A DNA stretch of 5,945 bases from the NCBI GenBank assembly GCA_020442545.1, contig JAGRJX010000055.1, positions 1 to 5,945 of the forward strand, given 5' to 3'. The notes under the pieces are model-generated. The model ran no database searches. It saw only the letters and a program-made list of their open reading frames with translations, and had not been told where the DNA came from. How positions within the stretch are numbered: the first letter of the stretch is position 1; every line of letters starts with the position of its first letter. The position numbers and the translations under genes are program-made. This document shows, piece by piece, positions 1-5,945 of this stretch. The stretch is from Lysobacterales bacterium. Its GTDB lineage: Bacteria; Pseudomonadota; Gammaproteobacteria; Xanthomonadales; Xanthomonadaceae.

Positions 1-1
1 C

Positions 2-121
2 ATCGAATGGGCAGACCGCATCAAGCACATCCTGCCGCCTGACACCATTGATGTGGTATTGGACTATGGAGAGCAATCCCATGAACGCACCATAGAAATA
101 ATAGCTAAAGGTGCGATATGA
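2..121 (+). CDS. tsaE: TsaE C-terminus (t6A synthesis ATPase), 5'-truncated by window edge
   Basis: The last 39 codons and TGA stop of a gene that begins before the window. The readable protein starts IEWADRIKHILPPDTIDVV and ends IIAKGAI. The 'IEW..R....LP.D...V' pattern followed by a short beta-rich tail (VVLDYGEQSHERTIEII) is the usual C-terminal end of TsaE. TsaE is the small cytoplasmic P-loop ATPase that works with TsaB and TsaD to put threonylcarbamoyl on A37 of ANN-decoding tRNAs. The Walker motifs would lie upstream and cannot be checked. Its TGA overlaps the ATG of the next gene (ATGA, 118-121), so the two are probably cotranscribed and translationally coupled. A TsaB-like neighbour strongly supports the call. 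The segment is visibly richer in A+T than the rest of the window. Confidence 0.82.
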   Translation: MEWADRIKHILPPDTIDVVLDYGEQSHERTIEIIAKGAI

Positions 122-195
122 GATCTTTTTCCCTGGATTGTTCTACTACGCATGCTTCGATGTGTATCGCCGAAAACGACCGGATTGTCTCCGAG

Positions 196-198
196 TAG
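196..198 (+). other. In-frame TAG within tsaB (codon 27)
   Basis: TAG lies in the frame shared by the conserved N-terminal strand-loop-strand and the GRGPGAYSGLR signature. One substitution would restore a sense codon (CAG Gln, GAG Glu, AAG Lys or TGG Trp). The other four complete genes or gene ends in the window (tsaE, the tsaB end, sucA, sucB) all stop with TGA, so they say nothing about whether TAG is recoded here. Confidence 0.9.
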
Positions 199-231
199 GT
201 TTGGTTCGAGGAGCGGGCACGTCACGAGGGA

Positions 232-765
232 TTGTTCTTGCTTGCTGCGTCCATGATGGCGGAGAGCGGCTGGCGCTGGAGCGAGATCGAGCTCTTCGCC
301 GTCGGTCGAGGGCCGGGCGCCTACTCCGGGCTGCGCGTAAGCCTTCTCGCAGTCCAGGCCCTGGCGGCACCGGACGGCGCTCAGGTTTATGCCGTCAGCA
401 GCATGGAGGCCCTGGCGTTGCGCCTGATACGGGCTGCGGGCCGCGACCAGCTCACGATGGTCGGCGACGCACGTCGCGACTCCTTTTGGTACGGCCACTG
501 CTCGCTGGCTGCGACAACTTCTGAGCCCGCCGAATGGCGCGTGGCTCCGTCCAAGGAGATCGGCAATGTCCTGTCGAATGCAGAACTGCTGGCGACCCCC
601 CATCCCCACATCCAGGAAACACTCGCCCATGCCGTCGACAAGCCGTGGCTGAAGGGCGTCGGCGCGCCCTCCGCGGCAGACATCCTGCGTCTGGTACTCG
701 ACCGCAGAACGGCGAACGCACCTTCCGGCGCCCTCACCCCCATGTATCTGCACCCCGCGGTCTGA
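232..765 (+). CDS. Open remainder of tsaB after the amber codon, possible restart product
   Basis: This is the longest stretch of the tsaB frame open after the TAG, 177 codons counted from TTG at 232. It keeps the GRGPGAYSGLR signature and everything after it, but loses the first two beta strands of the ASKHA fold, so a protein from here is unlikely to fold normally. Possible restart codons are TTG 232, TTG 238 and the paired ATGs at 253 and 256. Of these, TTG 238 has the best-spaced upstream purine run (GAGGGA, 226-231, 6 nt away). A gene caller would probably report this as a short TsaB. I see it as the downstream part of the interrupted gene rather than a separate gene. Confidence 0.45.
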   Translation: MFLLAASMMAESGWRWSEIELFAVGRGPGAYSGLRVSLLAVQALAAPDGAQVYAVSSMEALALRLIRAAGRDQLTMVGDARRDSFWYGHCSLAATTSEPAEWRVAPSKEIGNVLSNAELLATPHPHIQETLAHAVDKPWLKGVGAPSAADILRLVLDRRTANAPSGALTPMYLHPAV

Positions 766-785
766 GCGGCGCCGCACACAGGATC

Positions 786-864
786 GCTGAGCACCGCCCA
801 ACTTGCGCCTGCTCAGCAAACAGCAGGTCGGTTTGGCCCAAACCGCCGGCTCCTTCAGCGAAGG
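786..864 (+). other. Cluster of small inverted repeats between tsaB and sucA
   Basis: Starting 20 bp after the tsaB stop, three perfect hairpins follow one another. GCTGAGCA (786-793) pairs with TGCTCAGC (810-817) across a 16-nt loop. CGGTTTG (829-835) pairs with CAAACCG (839-845). CCTTC (852-856) pairs with GAAGG (860-864). A fourth stem, CCTGCT (808-813) with AGCAGG (822-827), shares bases with the first and cannot form together with it. None is followed by a T-run, so this is not a classical intrinsic terminator. It could end tsaB transcription in a Rho-dependent way, protect 3' ends, or act on a leader transcript if a promoter lies upstream. Confidence 0.4.
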
Positions 865-914
865 CACCCTACCCACAGAGGCCAGGCCTATTCATATTGA
901 GGGACGACCAATCG

Positions 915-955
915 TTGAAACTGCTTGAATGTGTGCGATATTGCCATGTTAGGAT
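915..955 (+). promoter_or_regulatory. Candidate sigma70-type promoter for the suc operon
   Basis: The 885-965 stretch is clearly AT-richer than its surroundings and lies just before sucA. The best pair I find is TTGAAA (915-920) with GATATT (937-942), 16 bp apart. A second option is TTGAAT (925-930) with TAGGAT (950-955), 19 bp apart, which is too wide. Neither -10 is a good match, so the position is tentative. The region is supported by the gene layout: a 232-bp gap before a three-gene operon, against 81 and 123 bp within it. A 5' leader of about 45-50 nt would result. Confidence 0.35.
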
Positions 956-977
956 GCTGGATTATCGAACAGCCGCC

Positions 978-997
978 AGGAGGAGCGGTCACCGCTT
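978..997 (+). promoter_or_regulatory. sucA ribosome binding site with a hairpin in the spacer
   Basis: A strong Shine-Dalgarno AGGAGG (978-983) stands 14 nt before the sucA ATG (998), longer than the usual 5-9 nt. The spacer contains AGCGG (984-988), TCA (989-991) and CCGCT (992-996), a perfect 5-bp stem with a 3-nt loop, which a G-U pair (983/997) could extend. If folded, it would bring the box close to the ATG. No in-frame start codon exists closer to the box, which supports 998 as the start. Confidence 0.5.
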
Positions 998-3829
998 ATG
1001 CTTGATACAAGATCATCGCACGTGTACGCCGGCAACGCCGACTTTCTCGACAGCCTGTACCAGCAATTCCTTCGCGACCCTCTTTCCGTGGACGAGAAGT
1101 GGCGCGCCTTCTTTGAGAGCCTGAAAAACGGCGGCGGCCAGGACCGGGAACCCACCCAGTCGGAAATCCGCGAGTACTTCCGTGAACGTCGCCCCGGCGA
1201 AAGCACAACGCACACCGTTCAGGGTATGCACAGCCTGGAAATGGCGCGCAAGCAGTCGGCCGTTCTTCGCATGATTCATGCCTACCGCCTGATGGGACAC
1301 CTGCGCGCCACGGTCGACCCGATTCAACTGCGCGGCAAACCCAAGATCCCCGAGCTCGATCCTGTCTATCACGGTCTCACCGACAACGACCAGGATCTCG
1401 TATTCAACACCGGTGGTCTCGGCGGGCGTTATGAAATGCCCCTGCGCGAGATCATCGACATGCTCAAGGAAACCTACACCGAGAGCATCGGTTCCGAGTT
1501 CATGCACATACCTGATGTCGAGCAGAAGGAATGGATTCAGCATCAGCTTGAGCTCACCCGAACCAACCCCGACTATCCGTCCGACTTCAAGGTAAAGCTG
1601 CTCGAGCGCCTGACCGCAGCCGAGGGTCTGGAAACCCATATTCATCACAAGTATGTCGGCCAGAAACGATTTTCTCTCGAGGGCGGTGAAACCCTGATCA
1701 CGATGCTCGACGAGATCATCAATCGCGGCGGGACGCAGGGCGTCAGGGAGGTCGTCATCGGCATGGCCCATCGCGGCCGCCTGAACGTGCTGATCAACAC
1801 GCTGGGCAAACCGTCGCACAAGCTGTTCGCCGAGTTCGAGGGGCAGCACGATGGCCCGCACGACCCGGCCCATTCCGGCGACGTGAAGTACCACATGGGC
1901 TTCAGTTCCGACGTGATCACGCCGGACGGCCCCGTGCACCTGGCGCTGGGCTTCAACCCGTCGCACCTCGAAATCATCGACCCGGTGATCGCCGGCTCCG
2001 TGCGCGCACGCCAGACCCGCCGTGGCGACGCCGAGCGCCGCCAGGTGCTGCCGCTGCTGATCCACGGCGACGCCGCCTTCGCCGGTCAGGGCGTGGTGAT
2101 GGAGCTGCTGCAGATGTCGCAGGCACGCGGTTTCGCCGTCGGCGGTACCGTTCACGTCGTCATCAACAACCAGGTTGGCTTCACCACCTCGCGCACCGAC
2201 GACGCCCGATCCACGCTGTACTGCACCGATGTGGCCAAGATGGTTGGCGCGCCGATCCTGCACGTGAACGGTGATGATCCGGAAGCCGTGCTGTTCTGCG
2301 CGCGATTGGCCTTCGACTTCCGCCAGCGCTTCCACCGCGACGTGGTCATCGACCTGGTCTGCTACCGTCGCCACGGCCACAACGAGGCCGACGAGCCGGC
2401 CGCCACGCAGCCGCTGATGTACCAGCACATCCGCCGTCACAAGACGCCGCGCGAACTGTATGCCGGCAAGCTGGAACAGGCCGGCGTGGTGGGCGCGGAC
2501 GAGGCCAAGGCCATGGTCGACCGCTATCGCGATCACATGGACGCCGGCGAAGGCGTGGTCGAACTGGCTGCCGACCCGAAGGACGACTTCGCCGTTGACT
2601 GGTCACCCTACCTCGACGGCCAGCTCGGTGACGCCGTCGACACTGCGGTCAAGGCCGACACGCTCAAGTCGCTGGCCGACACCATCATCAGCGTCCCGGA
2701 AGACGTGAAGCTGCACGCCCGCGTGGCGCGCATCTACGAAGACCGCGCCAGAATGGCGGCGGGTGAAATCCCGATGGACTGGGGCTTTGCCGAAAACCTC
2801 GCCTACGCCACGCTGATCGCCGAGGGCAGCAAGCTCCGACTGGTTGGCCAGGATTCCGGCCGCGGTACCTTCTTCCACCGCCATGCCGTCCTCCACGACC
2901 AGAAGACCGGCGCCACCGACATGCCGCTGCGCCGTCTCGCCAGGCGTCCGGAAGACGTCACCATCATCGATTCGCTGCTGAGCGAGGAAGCGGTGATGGG
3001 CTTCGAATACGGCTATGCGACGGCCGATCCGACCACGTTGAACATCTGGGAAGGCCAGTTCGGCGACTTCGCCAACGGTGCGCAGGTGGTGATCGACCAG
3101 TTCATCTCCTCGGGCGAAGCCAAGTGGGGCCGCCTGTGTGGCCTGGCGCTGTTCCTGCCGCATGGCTACGAAGGCCAGGGCCCGGAACACAGCTCGGCAC
3201 GTCTGGAGCGGTTCCTGCAGCTCTGCGCGCTGGACAACATGCAGGTGTGTATGCCAACCACGCCGGCGCAGATGTTCCACATGATCCGTCGGCAGATGCT
3301 GTACCGCATCCGCAAGCCGCTGATCGTGATGATGCCGAAGTCCATGCTGCGCAATAAGCGCTCGGTGTCGTCACTGGCCGAACTGAGCCGCGGCGGCTTC
3401 CAGAACCTGATTCCGGACAGCACATCGAAGGCAGGCAAGCCGGTGCGTCGCGTGGTGGCCTGCGCCGGCAAGGTCTATTACGACCTGCTGGAAGAAGCCG
3501 AGAAACGCGAGATCACCGACGTTGCCATCGTCCGCGTCGAACAGCTGTATCCGTTCCCGCGCCCGGCGCTGATTGAGGAGCTGCAGCGCTTCCCGGCGGC
3601 GAAAGAGCTGGTGTGGTGTCAGGAAGAGCCGATGAACCAGGGCGCGTGGTACCAGATCCAGCACCACCTGCGCTACTGCGCGCAGGAGGGGCAAAGCGTG
3701 CATTACGCGGGTCGTGAGCGCTCGCCGGCACCGGCCTGTGGCCACTTCAACACCCACCAGGCCGAACAGGGCAAGCTGGTCGAGGACGCCCTGGTCGGCG
3801 AACTCAACGGCGACAGCCCGGCCGACTGA
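998..3829 (+). CDS. sucA: 2-oxoglutarate dehydrogenase E1 component (thiamine-dependent)
   Basis: A complete 943-aa E1o, close to the E. coli length (933). It decarboxylates 2-oxoglutarate on thiamine diphosphate (TPP) and transfers the succinyl group to the lipoyl arm of SucB, the committing step of the cytoplasmic complex. The short N-terminal E2-interaction motif (FLDSLYQQFLRDP, 16-28) is present. The TPP-binding dehydrogenase domain follows (about 200-520) with GMAHRGRLN (255-263, active-site His258), FNPSHLE (319-325), the TPP/Mg motif GDAAFAGQG (357-365) ending at Asn390-Asn391, and YRRHGHNEADEP (456-467). The transketolase-like pyrimidine domain (about 595-790) carries GQDSGRGTFFHRHAV (617-631) and GYEGQGPEHSSARLERF (723-739). 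The C-terminal domain includes EQLYPFP (848-854) and WCQEEPMNQGAW (873-884). It is followed 81 bp later by sucB. Codon usage changes sharply inside the gene near 1706-1780, although the protein reads continuously. The start is ATG 998 after AGGAGG; GTG 1022 is a less likely alternative. Confidence 0.97.
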   Translation: MLDTRSSHVYAGNADFLDSLYQQFLRDPLSVDEKWRAFFESLKNGGGQDREPTQSEIREYFRERRPGESTTHTVQGMHSLEMARKQSAVLRMIHAYRLMGHLRATVDPIQLRGKPKIPELDPVYHGLTDNDQDLVFNTGGLGGRYEMPLREIIDMLKETYTESIGSEFMHIPDVEQKEWIQHQLELTRTNPDYPSDFKVKLLERLTAAEGLETHIHHKYVGQKRFSLEGGETLITMLDEIINRGGTQGVREVVIGMAHRGRLNVLINTLGKPSHKLFAEFEGQHDGPHDPAHSGDVKYHMGFSSDVITPDGPVHLALGFNPSHLEIIDPVIAGSVRARQTRRGDAERRQVLPLLIHGDAAFAGQGVVMELLQMSQARGFAVGGTVHVVINNQVGFTTSRTDDARSTLYCTDVAKMVGAPILHVNGDDPEAVLFCARLAFDFRQRFHRDVVIDLVCYRRHGHNEADEPAATQPLMYQHIRRHKTPRELYAGKLEQAGVVGADEAKAMVDRYRDHMDAGEGVVELAADPKDDFAVDWSPYLDGQLGDAVDTAVKADTLKSLADTIISVPEDVKLHARVARIYEDRARMAAGEIPMDWGFAENLAYATLIAEGSKLRLVGQDSGRGTFFHRHAVLHDQKTGATDMPLRRLARRPEDVTIIDSLLSEEAVMGFEYGYATADPTTLNIWEGQFGDFANGAQVVIDQFISSGEAKWGRLCGLALFLPHGYEGQGPEHSSARLERFLQLCALDNMQVCMPTTPAQMFHMIRRQMLYRIRKPLIVMMPKSMLRNKRSVSSLAELSRGGFQNLIPDSTSKAGKPVRRVVACAGKVYYDLLEEAEKREITDVAIVRVEQLYPFPRPALIEELQRFPAAKELVWCQEEPMNQGAWYQIQHHLRYCAQEGQSVHYAGRERSPAPACGHFNTHQAEQGKLVEDALVGELNGDSPAD

Positions 3830-3898
3830 CGCGGCATTGAAGCGCGGCGCAGGCAGCCTTACCTTTCACCCTAAGATTTCCATCGAATTCAGCGAACC

Positions 3899-3910
3899 AG
3901 GACAGCGTCC
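3899..3910 (+). promoter_or_regulatory. sucB ribosome binding site
   Basis: AGGA (3899-3902) sits 8 nt before the sucB ATG, normal spacing. The rest of the 81-bp sucA-sucB gap holds no convincing terminator or promoter. Only a short AGGC-A-GCCT symmetry (3851-3859) is seen, so I read the two genes as cotranscribed. Confidence 0.55.
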
Positions 3911-5110
3911 ATGAGCACCGAAGTCAAAGTTCCCGTTCTTCCGGAGTCGGTTTCCGACGCCACCATCGCCACCTGGCACAAGCAGCCGGGCGACGCCGTG
4001 GCCCGTGACGAGAACATCGTCGATCTGGAAACCGACAAGGTGGTGCTGGAAGTGCCATCGCCGGTGGATGGCGTCATCAAGGAGCTCAAGTTCGCCGAGG
4101 GCGACACCGTCGAGAGCCAGCAGCTGATCGCGATCATCGAGGAAGGCGCGGCACCGGCGAAGCCGGCCGAAGCAGCGAAGGCCGAGGCCAAGCAGGAGGC
4201 GCCGAAGGCAGCCGCAGCCGCCGCACCGGCAGCAGCCGCGAAGCCAGTCGACACCAGCGAACTGTCACCCGCCGGTCGCCGCGTGGCCACCGAGCACGGC
4301 ATTGATCCGGCCAACGTCGCCGGCAGCGGCCGTCACGGCCAGGTGACCAAGGAAGACCTGGTCAACTACATGCGCAACGGCCCGGGCGACCGTCCGCTGC
4401 CGGGCGGCGCACGTCCGGAAGAACGTGTGCCGATGACCCGCATCCGCAAGCGCATCGCCGAGCGCCTGATGCAGTCCAAGGACAGCATCGCCATGCTCAC
4501 CTCCTTCAACGAGGTGAACCTGGCCAAGGTCAAGCAGATGCGCAAGGACATGGGCGAAGCCTTCGAGAAGCAGCACGGCGTGCGCCTCGGCTTCATGAGC
4601 TTCTTCGTCAAGGCTGCGGCCGAAGCCCTGCGTCGCCATCCGATCGTCAATGCCTCGGTTGACGGCGACGACGTGATCTACCACGGTTACTCCGACATCT
4701 CGATCGCGGTTTCGACCGACCGCGGCCTGGTCACGCCGGTGCTGCGCAATGCCGAGTCGATGAGCTTTGCCGAAGTCGAAGGCGGCATCCGCGAGTACGC
4801 CGACAAGGCCCGGAAGGGCGGCCTGAGCCTGGATGACCTGCAGGGCGGCACCTTCACCATCACCAACGGCGGCACCTTCGGTTCGCTGATGTCGACGCCG
4901 ATCGTCAACCCGCCGCAGAGCGCCATCCTCGGCATGCACACCATCAAGGACCGCCCGGTCGCAGAAAACGGCCAGATCGTGGTCGCGCCGATGATGTACA
5001 TCGCGCTCAGCTACGACCACCGCATCATCGACGGCAAGGACGCCGTGCTGTTCCTGGTCGACATCAAGGAACAGCTGGAGAACCCGCACCGGATGCTTCT
5101 GGGCCTCTGA
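3911..5110 (+). CDS. sucB: Dihydrolipoyllysine succinyltransferase, E2 of 2-oxoglutarate dehydrogenase
   Basis: A complete 399-aa E2o (E. coli 405), the cubic core of the complex that moves the succinyl group from the lipoyl arm to CoA. The single N-terminal lipoyl domain (about 2-78) has ETDKVVLEV with the lipoylated Lys43. A flexible Ala/Pro/Lys linker follows (about 80-112), then the peripheral subunit-binding domain that holds E3 (SPAGRRVATEHGIDPANV to KEDLVNY, 119-153). The catalytic domain (about 170-399) has MTRIRKRIAERL (175-186), LTSFNEVNL (196-204), TFTITNGGTFGSLMSTPIVN (314-333) and the active-site SYDHRIIDG (367-375) with His370 and Asp374. The FNEVN and LGFMSFFVKA segments match succinyltransferases rather than the acetyltransferase of pyruvate dehydrogenase. 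It is followed after 123 bp by lpd. Codon use is strongly CTG/CCG biased, as expected for a highly expressed gene in this genome and like the 3' part of sucA. Confidence 0.97.
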   Translation: MSTEVKVPVLPESVSDATIATWHKQPGDAVARDENIVDLETDKVVLEVPSPVDGVIKELKFAEGDTVESQQLIAIIEEGAAPAKPAEAAKAEAKQEAPKAAAAAAPAAAAKPVDTSELSPAGRRVATEHGIDPANVAGSGRHGQVTKEDLVNYMRNGPGDRPLPGGARPEERVPMTRIRKRIAERLMQSKDSIAMLTSFNEVNLAKVKQMRKDMGEAFEKQHGVRLGFMSFFVKAAAEALRRHPIVNASVDGDDVIYHGYSDISIAVSTDRGLVTPVLRNAESMSFAEVEGGIREYADKARKGGLSLDDLQGGTFTITNGGTFGSLMSTPIVNPPQSAILGMHTIKDRPVAENGQIVVAPMMYIALSYDHRIIDGKDAVLFLVDIKEQLENPHRMLLGL

Positions 5111-5121
5111 GGCCCGGAAGC

Positions 5122-5221
5122 CGTGATTCGTGATTGGTGATTCGTGATTGGCTGGAGCACAGCATCGCCGCCACGGATCCTTTGCCTTTGACGAATCACC
5201 CTTCACCAATCACGAATCACG
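5122..5221. repeat. Intergenic inverted and tandem repeat between sucB and lpd
   Basis: A 19-bp perfect inverted repeat: CGTGATTCGTGATTGGTGA at 5122-5140, with its exact complement at 5203-5221, separated by 62 bp. The left arm is also part of a 14-bp tandem duplication, TGATTCGTGATTGG at 5124-5137 and 5138-5151, so the right arm can pair with either copy (19 bp in one register, 15 bp at 5137-5151/5206-5220 in the other). A further half unit, ACGAATCAC, is at 5191-5199. The unit is not like the surrounding GC-rich sequence and looks like a dispersed extragenic repeat, of a kind I recall from Xanthomonadales genomes. There is no T-run after the right arm. In mRNA it would make a long stem in the sucB-lpd spacer, which could stabilise the sucAB message or limit lpd expression. 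Confidence 0.8.
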
Positions 5222-5233
5222 CGAGCGAATGAA

Positions 5234-5945
<712 letters not shown>

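Larger units (their letters stand above)
118..765 (+). pseudogene. tsaB: TsaB-like t6A synthesis protein, interrupted by an in-frame amber codon
   Basis: Read from the ATG at 118, this frame runs 215 codons to a TGA at 763-765, broken only by TAG at codon 27 (196-198). Both sides look like TsaB. The N-terminus MRSFSLDCSTTHASMCIAEN matches the 'ILAIDTST...VAL' strand-loop-strand of the ASKHA fold. Downstream, codons 63-73 read GRGPGAYSGLR, the family signature (usually GPGSFTGLR), followed by VSSMEALA (93-100), VGDARRDSFW (115-124) and a final TPMYL resembling the usual 'PVYLR' ending. TsaB is a catalytically inactive TsaD paralogue that pairs with TsaD. AAGG at 108-111 stands 6 nt before the ATG, and the start overlaps the tsaE stop. 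The full reading is slightly shorter than E. coli TsaB (about 231 aa). No frame change is needed, so a recent nonsense mutation, a base-call error or UAG readthrough are all possible. A second intact tsaB elsewhere would make this a decaying extra copy. Confidence 0.72.

Noticed and set aside
196..198. TAG as a pyrrolysine codon
   Set aside because: TsaB is not a pyrrolysine protein and no supporting context is visible. A nonsense mutation or error is simpler.
829..845. Intrinsic terminator after tsaB
   Set aside because: The hairpin is perfect but is followed by CCGGCTCC, not a T-run.
64..876. Antisense open frame (270 codons) opposite tsaB
   Set aside because: No motif or plausible composition. 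The + strand frame carries recognisable TsaB motifs across the same bases.
1013..2536. Long antisense open frame (507 codons) opposite sucA
   Set aside because: Its translation mirrors the codon pattern of SucA, has no recognisable domain, and lies fully within an intact conserved gene. High-GC codons commonly leave the opposite strand open.
4265..5209. Antisense open frame (314 codons) opposite sucB and the sucB-lpd spacer
   Set aside because: It is His/Val/Asp/Ala-rich in the way expected from the complement of GC-rich coding DNA, has no motif, and begins inside the intergenic repeat.
5111..5233. CRISPR array
   Set aside because: The repeated units are 14 bp, directly adjacent or inverted, with no regular spacers.

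Overview
The window is a stretch of bacterial chromosome with every gene on the + strand. It holds a 2-oxoglutarate dehydrogenase operon, sucA (998-3829), sucB (3911-5110) and the first 237 codons of lpd (5234 to the window end). Before it lie the last 39 codons of tsaE (2-121) and a tsaB-like gene (118-765). SucA, SucB and Lpd are the E1o, E2o and E3 subunits of the complex that converts 2-oxoglutarate, CoA and NAD+ to succinyl-CoA, CO2 and NADH in the TCA cycle. TsaE and TsaB belong to the machinery that makes t6A37 on ANN-decoding tRNAs.

The high-GC coding, the gene order and the E. coli-like E1o/E2o sequences point to a Gammaproteobacterium. The extended Lpd N-terminus (a KDGKPALGGTC segment before the redox disulfide) and a GATTCGTGATTGG-type intergenic repeat remind me of Xanthomonadales/Lysobacterales. 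That placement is inference from memory, not from a search.

Layout. Bases 1-765: tsaE and tsaB overlap by ATGA; tsaB carries an in-frame TAG at 196-198 with recognisable TsaB sequence on both sides. Bases 766-997: a 232-bp non-coding region with a row of small perfect inverted repeats, then an AT-richer stretch suited to the operon promoter, then an AGGAGG box separated from the sucA ATG by a small hairpin. Bases 998-5110: sucA and sucB, intact and full length with all expected motifs. Bases 5111-5233: an intergenic repeat with a 19-bp perfect inverted repeat and a 14-bp tandem duplication. From 5234: lpd, cut by the window edge.

The genes are ordinary central metabolism, and I see no undescribed defence, mobile or biosynthetic system. 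The points worth a second look are the amber codon in tsaB, an abrupt codon-usage change inside sucA between about 1706 and 1780 (suggesting recombination or a chimeric assembly), the structured leader and start region of sucA, and the repeat between sucB and lpd.
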